A stretch of DNA of 64,000 bases from Armatimonadota bacterium. Its GTDB lineage: Bacteria > Armatimonadota > Fimbriimonadia > Fimbriimonadales > Fimbriimonadaceae. The stretch spans positions 1 through 64,000 of the forward strand of contig JAFDWS010000005.1 in assembly GCA_018268375.1 (NCBI GenBank), written 5' to 3'. Shown one piece after another: positions 6,507 to 14,949 of this stretch; position 1 is the stretch's first letter, and each line of letters begins with the position of its first letter. The notes under the pieces were generated by a model. It did not search any database and was not told where the DNA came from. It saw only the letters and a list, made by a program, of their open reading frames with translations. Position numbers and translations under genes: made by a program.

Positions 6507-6998
6507 GTGAGAGGTCTGGCGGCTGTTGCCCGCCAACCAGGCTCGCGGCCAGATCGGCGTCTCTACGAAGACGCGTTGCTGAACGAGACAATCGCGAGGT
6601 GCATGATGCAGGCTTATGATTGGCAAGGAGCGATGGAGGCCTCTCAACGTATGTTGAGTGCGGACCCTGACCACTTAGGGGCGCTCGAAGTGCTTGCACA
6701 GGCGCAGTGGTTTGGCGGGCAGTACGACGCGGTCGTATCGACGACGAGCAGGCTCCTGCGACTGAATCCGTCCGAACCTGGCTATCGTTACACCCGAGGC
6801 ATGGCCCACCTGAGCAAAGGCGACCTCATGCTCGCCTACGAGGACTTCACGACGGCCATCGCTCAGAGCGACAATGCCGAGTTCCGGGCACAAGTCAGTT
6901 CCTCGCTCAACGCCCTCGAACGGTGGATCACGGAAGGCGTACCAAGGACGTCCCGGTTCGGCTCTCCGGCTTCGAGCCCGTTTGGGCGACTGAACTAA
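6507..6998 (+). CDS. Small TPR protein
   Basis: 163 residues; GTG start with a strong GGAGGAG 4-6 bases upstream. Residues about 25-130 form three tetratricopeptide-like helix pairs (ALLNETIARCMMQAYDWQGA, HLGALEVLAQAQWFGGQYDA, PGYRYTRGMAHLSKGDLMLA), the last two ending in NPSEP or similar turns. Such proteins mediate protein-protein contacts. There is no signal peptide, so it is cytoplasmic. It sits 85 bases after the GAF protein and may be co-transcribed. A possible promoter (TTGCAT, then TGATAA) lies at 6443-6476. Confidence 0.75.
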   Translation: MRGLAAVARQPGSRPDRRLYEDALLNETIARCMMQAYDWQGAMEASQRMLSADPDHLGALEVLAQAQWFGGQYDAVVSTTSRLLRLNPSEPGYRYTRGMAHLSKGDLMLAYEDFTTAIAQSDNAEFRAQVSSSLNALERWITEGVPRTSRFGSPASSPFGRLN

Positions 6999-7076
6999 GC
7001 CTTTAGCCTGACTTCTGGCACATTAGCCTGGATCGTGCGAACCCCAGGGGTCACCTTCTCCGTGTAAACTGTTGGT

Positions 7077-7095
7077 TCGCAAAGCTTTTGCGAGG
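7077..7095 (+). promoter_or_regulatory. Hairpin overlapping the ribosome-binding site of the 7102 gene
   Basis: TCGCAAA (7077-7083) pairs with TTTGCGA (7087-7093) over a 3-nt loop; the 3' arm overlaps GCGAGG (7090-7095), the apparent ribosome-binding site 6 bases before ATG 7102. The stem could limit translation initiation. Confidence 0.4.
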
Positions 7096-7101
7096 CCTCT
7101 C

Positions 7102-7680
7102 ATGTCGATTCGGAAAGACCCCACCATCGACGTTCTCCGGTTACTCGAGAACTTGCGGACGCTCGCCCAAAAGCCGAAGAGTTTCTTGGGCGTCGCTTTT
7201 GGCTATGACGCCGAGGAAATGGTCATGCAGATCGAGAAGATCCGCGCCACCCTTCCGCGTGAAGTCAAGGACGCTGCGAGCGTTGCCAAAGAAAGCGACC
7301 GGATCATGGAGTCGGCAAAGGAGGACGCCGACCGGGCTCTTGACCAAGCAAAGGTCCAGGCTGAGCGAGTCATCGCAGAAGCGAAGACCGAGGCGGACCG
7401 CTTGGTGAGCCAAGCGCGTCTGCAGCAAGAGCAGATGGTGAGCGAGAGTGAGGTGCTCAAGCTGGCGAAGTCCCAAGCTGACGAAGTCCGCAACGCAGCC
7501 GAACGCGAGAGCAGTCAGATGCGTCGAGGGGCGGACCGCTATGCCCATGACGTGTTGAGCAATCTCGAGAACTCGGTCGCCCGGGTGTTGCAGCAGGTCG
7601 AAAGGGGACGCGCCGAACTCGACCATGTCGAGAAAGACCTTGCCCCGGTTGCCATCAGGGACAAGGTCAAGACTCTTTAG
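7102..7680 (+). CDS. Coiled-coil protein of unknown function
   Basis: 192 residues; ATG 7102 is chosen over an upstream TTG (7072) because a GCGAGG site precedes it and the sequence then starts MSIRKDPTID. After a short N-terminal region (RLLENLRTLAQKPKSFLG, resembling DivIVA-like or cell-division ATPase annotations), residues 50-180 are an almost continuous Ala/Glu/Lys/Gln coiled coil of the type also seen in F-type ATPase b subunits. No membrane anchor is present, so it is not AtpF. The gene converges with the next one and overlaps it by 4 bases. Confidence 0.75.
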   Translation: MSIRKDPTIDVLRLLENLRTLAQKPKSFLGVAFGYDAEEMVMQIEKIRATLPREVKDAASVAKESDRIMESAKEDADRALDQAKVQAERVIAEAKTEADRLVSQARLQQEQMVSESEVLKLAKSQADEVRNAAERESSQMRRGADRYAHDVLSNLENSVARVLQQVERGRAELDHVEKDLAPVAIRDKVKTL

Positions 7681-9293
7681 GCAATCCGCGTAGGAAGCAC
7701 TCTCAACCTGCGGTTGGGGTCGTTCCCGACACTCTCGCTCGCTAGTTTCTTGGTCTCCACCACCTGGTGCTGAAGCTTGCGGATCCTCGCGTCTTGTGGC
7801 ATCAGTTCGACGGGTCGGCCAGTGTGGAGCACCGTTGCCGCAGCCTCCTGCGCTTCCTTCAGTGCTTCCGCCTCAAGGTCCTTGTCGCGACCGTTCCCGC
7901 GCATAAGGTCATCGACAGCCGATGCGATTTGGGCAAACGTGTTGGAGCGGACGACGATGGTCGGGATGGGCCTCTGGACCTCGCGCAGTTTGGCCGGCTT
8001 GGCCTGTGCCGTCGAGCGGATCGCAATGATCCCATCCGCCTGTTGCACGTCGTTCGTGATCACCATCGGCACTTTCTTTTCGCGTATCGCGCGCTCAAGA
8101 CGAGTCCGCGCGATGCCGTAAGGGAAGACGCGGACGACGGGCTTTGAAGGCCTAGCGTCACGCTCTGGCCGAGGTTGCTCGGTGCGGATCTTGGGAACCC
8201 GCCCGGAACCCTTCTCTGGTGCCTCCTCATCCTCTCGCTTGGCCAACGACGGAAACCGCTCGTTGAATCCGGGCTCGTCGAGCTCGCGGGTCTCTTCCTT
8301 CTGGATGACCTCGACCTGGCCAGATCCTGTCCTTACACGGACTTCCGGCCGCGGCTGGATACCTCTCAGCATGAGGTCGACTGTCTTCTGGACATCGTGG
8401 TGGACGGCGAGCCGGTCGTAGTCGACAAGCTCGATCACAACGTCGAACGTGGGAGGCGCTTTGCGCTCGAGGACGGTCTTTTGAGTGCCTCGCCGCTTCG
8501 CTTCGTCATCGCTGAGGGTGACGGCTTGGATGCCGCCGATCAAGTCGCACAAGGACGGGTTGAGCATGAGGTTTTCGAGCGTCTGACCGTGTGCCGTTCC
8601 GATCAGTTGAACGCCGCGTTCCGCGATGGTCCGAGCGGCCTCCGCTTCGGATTGGTTGCCGATCTCGTCGATGACGATGACCTCGGGCATGTGGTTCTCC
8701 ACGGCCTCTATCATCACGGCATGCTGCAAATTAGGATTGCGCACTTGCATGCGCCTTGCCCCGCCGATCGCGGGGTGCGGGACGTCGCCGTCGCCACCAA
8801 TTTCGTTGCTCGTGTCGACGATGACCACGCGCTTGTTCACCTCGTCCGCCAAGACGCGGGCGACTTCGCGCAGCTTTGTGGTCTTGCCGACGCCGGGACG
8901 ACCCAAGATGAGGATCGAGCGGCCCGAGCGGACGATGTCATCGATGATGTCGATCGTTCCTTCCAGGGCCCGTCCCACGCGACAGGTCAGGCCGATCACC
9001 TTGCCCTGTCGGTTACGGATAGCCGAGATGCGATGAAGCGTGCGTTCGATGCCGGCACGGTTGTCTTCGCCGAACTCCCCTATGTTCTTGACGACCCATT
9101 CGATGTCGTGCTCGCTCACGATGACGCCAGGCCAGCGTTCGACGCTGTCCTTGTAACGTGCTTCCGCCGGACGACCGTAGTCCAAGACGACCTCGACAAG
9201 ACTGCCCAAGTCGGGGCTTGTAATGAGTTTCTCACGGACGACCGGAGGAAGAATGTCGAGCAATTGAGGGAGCCCGTCGTGTAGGAAAGACAT
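7677..9293 (-). CDS. SpoIIIAA/Ycf45-like AAA ATPase
   Basis: 538 residues from ATG 9293 (an upstream in-frame GTG at 9305 is possible). Residues about 1-300 match the single-strand-binding ATPase family that includes SpoIIIAA and plastid Ycf45: Walker A GRPGVGKTTK, Walker B VIVIDEIGNQSEAEAA, and the HGQTLENL block. The C-terminal 200 residues carry a charged linker and then a region with DVQQADGIIAIRS and ASAVDDLMRG, as in Ycf45-type proteins sometimes annotated as R3H-associated. The role of the non-sporulation members is unclear; nucleic-acid binding is likely. It is transcribed alone. Confidence 0.88.
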   Translation of the reverse strand: MSFLHDGLPQLLDILPPVVREKLITSPDLGSLVEVVLDYGRPAEARYKDSVERWPGVIVSEHDIEWVVKNIGEFGEDNRAGIERTLHRISAIRNRQGKVIGLTCRVGRALEGTIDIIDDIVRSGRSILILGRPGVGKTTKLREVARVLADEVNKRVVIVDTSNEIGGDGDVPHPAIGGARRMQVRNPNLQHAVMIEAVENHMPEVIVIDEIGNQSEAEAARTIAERGVQLIGTAHGQTLENLMLNPSLCDLIGGIQAVTLSDDEAKRRGTQKTVLERKAPPTFDVVIELVDYDRLAVHHDVQKTVDLMLRGIQPRPEVRVRTGSGQVEVIQKEETRELDEPGFNERFPSLAKREDEEAPEKGSGRVPKIRTEQPRPERDARPSKPVVRVFPYGIARTRLERAIREKKVPMVITNDVQQADGIIAIRSTAQAKPAKLREVQRPIPTIVVRSNTFAQIASAVDDLMRGNGRDKDLEAEALKEAQEAAATVLHTGRPVELMPQDARIRKLQHQVVETKKLASESVGNDPNRRLRVLPTRIA

Positions 9294-9369
9294 GCTCTGT
9301 TCCACTATATTGACGCTAGGGCGGCGAATATTGATCCTGTTCGACCTACTGGGTCGATGTCTCTTAACT

Positions 9370-10548
9370 TCAAAGGTCAGCCTTTCCGACGTCTCCCAAA
9401 GTCACTTTAGCTTCCTTCGCCTTGCCCACTGACCAGTACTTCACATCGAGGACAGTTCCCGGCTTTAAGGGAGACATGATCTCTTGGAAATCTTCGACGT
9501 CTCGTACCTTCTTACCGTTGATCTCAGTGATGACGTCCAAGGAGTGGATCCCGGCCTGGGCCGCCACCGACCCGGACGAGACCTGGAGGACGACGGCCCC
9601 CTCCTTCGGCGGTTCGCTCGGTGAGTTCGTCCTGTTCTGGAGTTCTTGGCGCGCCTCAGCGACCCCAAGAATCCCTGGACGACGTAGCACCTGGACGCCC
9701 ATTTGTCCATATCGAGCGTATCCAAACTTAACGATATCGTCAACGACCTGCCGCATTCGGTTCACAGGAATCGCGAAGCCGATGCCAATGTTGGCCCGGG
9801 TGGTGGTCGCGATAGAGGAGTTGATCCCCACCAGGCGGCCCTCGACGTCGCAAAGCGCGCCGCCGCTATTGCCTGGGTTGATCGCGGCGTCAGTTTGGAT
9901 CCCGTCGATGAACACCGCCTCGCTGCTGCCTGGCAGTTGACGGCCGACGTTGCTCACGACACCTACGCTTAAAGTGTTCGCGAAGCCGAGCGGGTTGCCC
10001 ACCGCCACGACCCACTCGCCGACCTCCAGTTTCGAGCTGTCGCCCATCTCGATCGGATTGAGGCCCGTCTTCTCCGTTTTGAGCACCGCGAGGTCTGACC
10101 GTGGGTCTGTTCCGACGATCTTCGCCGACACGCTTGAGCCGTCGAAGAACGTCACTCGGACCTTGTCAACGATCTGCGTCTGGCCAAAGCCGACGTTGAC
10201 GCGGACGACGTGGTTGTTCGTGACGATGTATCCGTCCTGTGAAATGACCACGCCACTGCCTTGCCCTGCGTCCTGGACGACGTGCTCGCCGAGCCAGTTT
10301 TCGCCTTCGACCTGAGTGTCGATGCTAACGACGCTGGGAAGGATCGCCTTCGCGGCGGCACGGAAGTCGCTGCTTCCTGCCACCTGGTCCAGCTTGGCGT
10401 TTTGAAGCATGCTCGTCTGGGGCCGGAAGGCGCTCAGGGGCTCCCGCCTGGCATCAAGCCATTTGTTGAACTGGATCGCTGCGGTGACACCGCAAAAAAC
10501 GATGCCGAACGCTGCGACGATGATGACGGCGCCCTTTCCTCTGCTCAT
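9370..10548 (-). CDS. htrA: HtrA/Deg-family serine protease with PDZ domain
   Basis: 392 residues from the ATG at 10548, which has GGAG 10 bases upstream and begins with a positively charged residue and a hydrophobic anchor (about 8-26). The frame stays open upstream, but that part is antisense to rlmN. The trypsin-like domain has H113 (TNNHVV), D152 (DPRSDLAVLK) and S228 (NPGNSGG), so it is catalytically complete. One PDZ domain follows (about 290-390: AGIHSLDVITEINGKKV). It is predicted to be a membrane-anchored envelope quality-control protease. It is divergent from rlmN with an 81-bp spacer. Confidence 0.95.
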   Translation of the reverse strand: MSRGKGAVIIVAAFGIVFCGVTAAIQFNKWLDARREPLSAFRPQTSMLQNAKLDQVAGSSDFRAAAKAILPSVVSIDTQVEGENWLGEHVVQDAGQGSGVVISQDGYIVTNNHVVRVNVGFGQTQIVDKVRVTFFDGSSVSAKIVGTDPRSDLAVLKTEKTGLNPIEMGDSSKLEVGEWVVAVGNPLGFANTLSVGVVSNVGRQLPGSSEAVFIDGIQTDAAINPGNSGGALCDVEGRLVGINSSIATTTRANIGIGFAIPVNRMRQVVDDIVKFGYARYGQMGVQVLRRPGILGVAEARQELQNRTNSPSEPPKEGAVVLQVSSGSVAAQAGIHSLDVITEINGKKVRDVEDFQEIMSPLKPGTVLDVKYWSVGKAKEAKVTLGDVGKADL

Positions 10549-10610
10549 GAGTCCAATTCTCCTATACCAATTCGCCGTGCGCTCCGTTCCGCCTGGGGTC
10601 AGGATGGGGC

Positions 10611-10622
10611 GACTGGTACCAT
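10611..10622 (+). promoter_or_regulatory. Possible extended -10 promoter of the rlmN-lpt operon
   Basis: GACTGGTACCAT, 7 bases before the chosen rlmN start, is repeated exactly at 41080-41091 before ftsE. TGGTACCAT fits an extended -10 pattern (TGn plus a degenerate TATAAT); no clear -35 is seen. If the motif is a promoter, the rlmN message would have almost no leader. Confidence 0.35.
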
Positions 10623-10629
10623 CGCACCT

Positions 10630-11736
10630 GTGGACGGCGCACCGGCTGAAGAACCGGAAGCTCGGGCTGACCGGCCCGTGCTGGTCGGCCTGGACCAGGC
10701 CCAGCTTCAGGACCTTGCCGCCGACCTCGGATTCGAGCGGTACAGGGGCCGCCAGTTGGCCAAGTGGATCTACGGCAAGGCAGCTTCGGGGTTCCACGAG
10801 ATGCGCGACCTGCCCCGTCCCTTCATCGACGCGCTCGCTGCCCGCTACGTTGTCAGTGAGCTCCTGACGGCAGAGCACAAGCATTCGTCCGACAGCGTCG
10901 ACAAACTCCTGGTCCACAACGGCGACGGCCAAGTGTACGAGTGCGTCCTGCTGCCCTATGAAGACCGGGTCAGCTGTTGTCTGAGCAGCCAAGTCGGCTG
11001 TCCCATGGGTTGCACTTTTTGTGCGACCGGCCTTGGTGGTTTCGACCGTAACCTGACGGTTTCCGAGATCGTGGGCCAGTACCTGGCGCTCCAAAGACTG
11101 TCTGCCCGGCGGATCAGTCATGTGGTCTTCATGGGCATGGGCGAGCCCTTACTGAACTTAAGAAACCTACTTTTGGCGATGAAGATCCTGCACGAGGAAG
11201 TTGGCCTCAGCTACCGCCACATGACGGTCTCGACCGTTGGGCTCGTTCCGCAGATCAATCAGTTGGCAGCCGAGAAGCTGCCGATCCATCTGGCGTTGTC
11301 CCTGCACTCGCCCCTTGACGAGATTCGAAACCGTCTGATGCCGGTCAATCACAAGTGGCCGGTTGAGACCGTCGTGGGTGCGATGCGGGACTATCAGCGA
11401 GCGACGGGCCGAAAGGTGACCTTCGAATATCTGCTGATCGACCAGGTGAACGATACGCGCGAACAGGCTAGCGCCATTGCACGTCTGGTCAAAGGAATGC
11501 CTTGCTTCGTCAACTTGATCCCATTCAACTGGGTGGACACGGGCCAAGGATTCGCGCGACCTTCCAAGGAACGGGTGCAAGCTTTCCGGAAGGTCTTGGA
11601 ATCGAGCGGGGTCAATGTGACCGAGCGCGTTGAGAGGGGGCACGATATCGCCGCTGCTTGCGGCCAGCTCGCGGGGCAGCACACGGGTCGCTTCGCAAAC
11701 AGGAGGTCATTGTCCACCGTTCCCTTGCGCTCATAG
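10630..11736 (+). CDS. rlmN: 23S rRNA/tRNA adenine-C2 methyltransferase RlmN
   Basis: 368 residues from GTG 10630 (start uncertain, no strong ribosome-binding site; the frame is open upstream antisense to htrA). Radical-SAM enzyme that methylates C2 of A2503 in 23S rRNA and A37 in some tRNAs. The radical-SAM cysteines are C124, C128 and C131 (GCPMGCTFC); GMGEPLLN, STVGLVP and LALSLHSP are the family blocks; the C-terminal ERGHDIAAACGQL carries the cysteine that is transiently methylated. It is the first gene of the LPS-export operon and overlaps the next frame. Confidence 0.95.
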   Translation: MDGAPAEEPEARADRPVLVGLDQAQLQDLAADLGFERYRGRQLAKWIYGKAASGFHEMRDLPRPFIDALAARYVVSELLTAEHKHSSDSVDKLLVHNGDGQVYECVLLPYEDRVSCCLSSQVGCPMGCTFCATGLGGFDRNLTVSEIVGQYLALQRLSARRISHVVFMGMGEPLLNLRNLLLAMKILHEEVGLSYRHMTVSTVGLVPQINQLAAEKLPIHLALSLHSPLDEIRNRLMPVNHKWPVETVVGAMRDYQRATGRKVTFEYLLIDQVNDTREQASAIARLVKGMPCFVNLIPFNWVDTGQGFARPSKERVQAFRKVLESSGVNVTERVERGHDIAAACGQLAGQHTGRFANRRSLSTVPLRS

Positions 11737-12245
11737 CTCTTGCGCTTGTGGCCTGCGCTTGCGGGCCCGCACCAAAGGTCACCCGTCCTGGTGGGGCCGG
11801 CCCAAGTGCTCCTCCCGTCAGCGGCATTGTCACGACAAACCCAGAAATCACGGTCCGTTCCGAGGACAAGCGGTCTGCGTTCGTGGTGAATGCGAAGCAG
11901 TCCAATGTCACGGTCGGTGCCGCAGGGCCGACGAGCGGCGGGCTTGACGATGTCGACGGGCGGATCGAGAAGGACGGCAAGGTTCTCAGCAGGTTCCAGG
12001 CTCCCAGCGCGTTGATCGACAAGGACAAAGGCACGCTTCTGCTCAAGTCCGCCGTCAAGGTCACAGATCTAGAACGGGGCCTGACGCTGAAGGCGGAGTC
12101 GGTGTTCTACGACCAAGGAAAGGGCCGCATCGAAGCGAGGGGTTCCGTGACGGTAACCTCGGAGGCGATGCAGATGGGCCCATTGCCCGAGTTGTGGGCG
12201 AGCCCAGATCTGACAAAGATCGCGACCCCCGGAAAGTTCAAATGA
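11658..12245 (+). CDS. Lipoprotein, LptC/OstA-like
   Basis: 195 residues if read from TTG 11658, overlapping rlmN by 79 bases. A lipoprotein signal is clear (HRSLALIALALVA then Cys), followed by a Pro/Gly linker and a beta-rich domain (about 60-180) with repeated strands (KVTDLERGLTLKAESVFYD, GRIEARGSVTV) like OstA/LptA/LptC modules. A strong AGGAGG (11701-11706) sits 2 bases before an in-frame ATT at 11709, which would give a compact lipoprotein signal, so a non-canonical start is possible. Inferred role: periplasmic bridge for LPS or another lipid. Confidence 0.7.
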   Translation: MRPARGAAHGSLRKQEVIVHRSLALIALALVACACGPAPKVTRPGGAGPSAPPVSGIVTTNPEITVRSEDKRSAFVVNAKQSNVTVGAAGPTSGGLDDVDGRIEKDGKVLSRFQAPSALIDKDKGTLLLKSAVKVTDLERGLTLKAESVFYDQGKGRIEARGSVTVTSEAMQMGPLPELWASPDLTKIATPGKFK

Positions 12246-13060
12246 GAAAGACACTGACACTCTTGGGCGTCGCGGCGGCCGCGATCCTCCTCGCTGTTCA
12301 ATCGAAGCCCCAACTGGCGGACAAGGCGCAGAAGTTCGCAATGTGGTTCGCGGAGGCATCGACTGAATTCCCGGACAAAGACACGACCGTGTTCGAGGCC
12401 ACCGGAAATCCGGTGCACGGCTACTCGCGCGATCAGAATTTGGAGTTTTCGTCCCTCAGCATGAACGGTACGTTGCACAAGGCAAAGGGCGGGGCGCTGC
12501 TGCTCCGGAAAGGAACGATGACCGGAAACGTCTCTGTGACAGTGACGGATCAAAACGGGACGTCGAAGTTCACGTCGGCCAAGGCAAGCATTGAAGACGA
12601 TGGTGAGACCGCCGATGTGGTTGTTCCCGGTGCGTTCACTTTCACGAGCCAGCACACCGGCGATACGGGTAGACGCGACCTGACCCTGACGGGCACGCAG
12701 GCCACTTTCAAGCTGAAGTCGCTCGCTGTCAAGGACGAGAACCCACTCGTTTCGGCCACCGTGTCTGGCCCGGTCAAGGTCACGGTGACACAGGTCGACG
12801 CCAAGGGCAAGCAGACTCTCTACACGCTGACAGGGGCTGACTTGACGATGCGCGCCGAAGGAGACGACAAGGTCGTCTCGATCACCGGTGGAGTTCACGT
12901 CACCAGCGAGGGCGAGGCCGACGCTGAGCACAGCGGCTTCCTCGGCACGATGGATGTGAGCGCTGCCACTATTACAATGGACAAGGATCACAAGATCAAA
13001 AAGATCTCCACAAAGGGGAACCCTGGGACCGGTTCGATTCGCGACAAGGACGGCGGATGA
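12242..13060 (+). CDS. LptA/OstA-like exported protein
   Basis: 272 residues; its ATGA overlaps the previous stop. An N-terminal hydrophobic segment (about 4-20) acts as signal or anchor. The rest is beta-strand rich with the alternating pattern of OstA-type beta-jellyroll proteins (AKGGALLLRKGTMTGNVSVTV, ITGGVHVTSEGEADAEHSG, a DVSAATITMD repeat). It is followed without a gap by lptB, which supports a role in lipid transport to the outer membrane as LptC or LptA; which of the two cannot be told. Confidence 0.75.
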   Translation: MRKTLTLLGVAAAAILLAVQSKPQLADKAQKFAMWFAEASTEFPDKDTTVFEATGNPVHGYSRDQNLEFSSLSMNGTLHKAKGGALLLRKGTMTGNVSVTVTDQNGTSKFTSAKASIEDDGETADVVVPGAFTFTSQHTGDTGRRDLTLTGTQATFKLKSLAVKDENPLVSATVSGPVKVTVTQVDAKGKQTLYTLTGADLTMRAEGDDKVVSITGGVHVTSEGEADAEHSGFLGTMDVSAATITMDKDHKIKKISTKGNPGTGSIRDKDGG

Positions 13061-13821
13061 TCATTCACGCGGAAGGATTGGCGAAGGCTTACCGCGGGCG
13101 CCGAGTCGTCGACGGGGTGACGTTCTCGTTCTCACAAGGGCAGGTGGTCGGTCTCCTCGGGCCGAACGGAGCCGGAAAGACGACGACCTTTTACATGATC
13201 ACCGGCCTTGTTCGCCCAAACGGCGGGCGGGTGACCTTTGACGACGAGGACGTGACCAACTGGCCGATGTTCAAGAGGGCACGGCAGGGAGTCGGTTATC
13301 TCGCCCAAGAGTCGAGTGTGTTCCGTCGCCTCAGCGTTGAGGACAATTTGCGGCTGGTCTTGGAGATGAACCACGTGCCGAAGTCCGTCGCCGACGCCAA
13401 AATCAAGGAGTTGACGGAGGACTTGCACATGACCCACATCATGGACAGCATGGGCGGTGTGCTCTCCGGGGGCGAGCGCCGGCGGGTCGAGATCGCACGG
13501 GCCCTCGCGACCGAGCCGAAGTTCATTCTGTTGGACGAACCTTTCACGGGGATCGATCCGGTGACGATCGAAGAGCTCCAGCTCATCATCCGGCGGCTGA
13601 GCAAGCAGGGAATCGGAATTCTGATCACCGATCACAACGTGGACGCCACCCTTTCGATCACGGATTACAACTACATCCTGATCGATGGGAAGATCCAGGC
13701 CCAAGGCGACGAGCAAACCATCCGTAACGACGCCCACGTCCGACGCTATTACTTGGGCGAGGGATTCAGGGGAGCCGAAGCGGGCGCGGACGAGCCTCCA
13801 TCGGAAGGGCCCGAGAATTGA
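13057..13821 (+). CDS. lptB: LPS export ABC transporter ATPase LptB
   Basis: 254 residues. LptB powers extraction of LPS from the inner membrane. Visible motifs: Walker A GPNGAGKTT, Q-loop YLAQESSVFRRLSVEDNL (the LptB-specific form), signature LSGGERRRVEIARAL, Walker B FILLDEPFTGIDP and the switch ITDHNV. The start overlaps the previous stop by 4 bases and its end overlaps the permease gene. A C-terminal acidic extension (about 240-254) is slightly longer than in E. coli LptB. Confidence 0.97.
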   Translation: MIIHAEGLAKAYRGRRVVDGVTFSFSQGQVVGLLGPNGAGKTTTFYMITGLVRPNGGRVTFDDEDVTNWPMFKRARQGVGYLAQESSVFRRLSVEDNLRLVLEMNHVPKSVADAKIKELTEDLHMTHIMDSMGGVLSGGERRRVEIARALATEPKFILLDEPFTGIDPVTIEELQLIIRRLSKQGIGILITDHNVDATLSITDYNYILIDGKIQAQGDEQTIRNDAHVRRYYLGEGFRGAEAGADEPPSEGPEN

Positions 13822-14945
13822 AGCGCCTCGATCGCCTCGTCCTTCAGGAGCTGTTCGGACCTTGGGCGTTCGGCGTCGCCATGTTCACCGTGCTGATCAT
13901 GGCGGGCTCGTTCTTGTTCGAGCTGACCCGCTATCTCTCTGAGGGCGTGCCTTTCTTGAGCGTCATGGAGCTCATGGCGCTCCTCCTGCCGGGAGTGATG
14001 GCCAAGACCTTCCCGATGGCCGTCCTTCTCTCAGCGCTCCTCGCCTTCGGCCGTTTGAGCAGCGACAGTGAGATCGTGGCGGTCAAGGCTGCCGGAGTCA
14101 GTCTCGGGCGGCTCATGATCCCGGTGGCGGCGTTTGGGATCGTTGTCGCCCTTGCCACGTTCCTGGTGACCGAAAACGTCGTTCCCAGTGCGACGCAGGT
14201 CGCGGTCAAGAAGCAGAAGGAGTTCCAGGAGGCGAGGAACGGGACGGCGGCCCAAGACATCTCCCACGCTGTGTACGACGAAAAAACAGGCAAGCTTCGA
14301 GCGTCCTTTTGGGCAGCAGACTTCAACTTTCTGAACCGGACGCTGAGCCGCGTGCAAATCACGGTGTACGACGAGCAACAAATGCCGAGCGCTTACATCT
14401 TCGTCAACGAGTTCAAGTACACGTCCGAAAAGGAGTGGGTGATGCAAGGCGGCGGCACGGCGACGTCCGCGGACGGTCGCATGACCCAGAAGTTCGAGTC
14501 TGGCTCGCCTGAAGCAGCCATCGTCCCCAGGATGGATGCGACTCCGGAAGAACTGGAGGCGAAACTCATCACCGACCTCGACGCCCTGCCGATGGGTGTC
14601 ATGGGGAAGCAAATCGAGAAGCTCAAGGCGACACCCGACAAGCCGGGCCTGTTGAAGGACAAGATCGCGAACCTCGAGTTTGGCTATTGGAACAAGGTGG
14701 CTGTTCCATTGGCGGCCCTTGTTTTCGGCCTTGTCGGCGCGCCCCTGGGAATCCGCTCGCACCGGGTCCCGGCCTCGGCGGGCTTCTGGCAGGCTGTCAT
14801 TATTATTCTCGCCTACTTCTTTATGGCGAACGTGATGTCGATCTTAGCGCGAGGAGGGCGCATACCAGCGTTCGTGGCCAGCTTTCTGCCTATTGCGATC
14901 GGACTCGCGGTGGCAGGGTTCTTGATCCACCGGCGCAACGTGTGA
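13818..14945 (+). CDS. LptF/LptG-family permease (YjgP/YjgQ)
   Basis: 375 residues with a TTG start that overlaps the lptB stop. The layout is that of LptF/G: two N-terminal membrane helices with FGPWAFGVAMFTVLIMAGSF, a third pair around 60-115 (LLPGVMAKTFPMAVLLSALL, then SDSEIVAVKAAGVS), a soluble periplasmic beta domain (about 125-280) and three C-terminal helices. SDSEIVAVKAAG is the conserved coupling-helix region. Only one permease gene is next to lptB, so a second lies elsewhere or the protein forms a homodimer; F versus G is not assigned. Confidence 0.93.
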   Translation: MKRLDRLVLQELFGPWAFGVAMFTVLIMAGSFLFELTRYLSEGVPFLSVMELMALLLPGVMAKTFPMAVLLSALLAFGRLSSDSEIVAVKAAGVSLGRLMIPVAAFGIVVALATFLVTENVVPSATQVAVKKQKEFQEARNGTAAQDISHAVYDEKTGKLRASFWAADFNFLNRTLSRVQITVYDEQQMPSAYIFVNEFKYTSEKEWVMQGGGTATSADGRMTQKFESGSPEAAIVPRMDATPEELEAKLITDLDALPMGVMGKQIEKLKATPDKPGLLKDKIANLEFGYWNKVAVPLAALVFGLVGAPLGIRSHRVPASAGFWQAVIIILAYFFMANVMSILARGGRIPAFVASFLPIAIGLAVAGFLIHRRNV

Positions 14946-14949
14946 GAGC

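Noticed and set aside
8175..9284. Long open frame (369 codons) on the plus strand
   Set aside because: It is fully antisense to the SpoIIIAA-like ATPase, whose motifs are clear, and its translation has no recognisable domain; GC-rich third codon positions explain it.
10549..11121. Upstream extension of the htrA frame
   Set aside because: The extension runs antisense through rlmN; the ATG at 10548 with a ribosome-binding site and membrane anchor is the better start.
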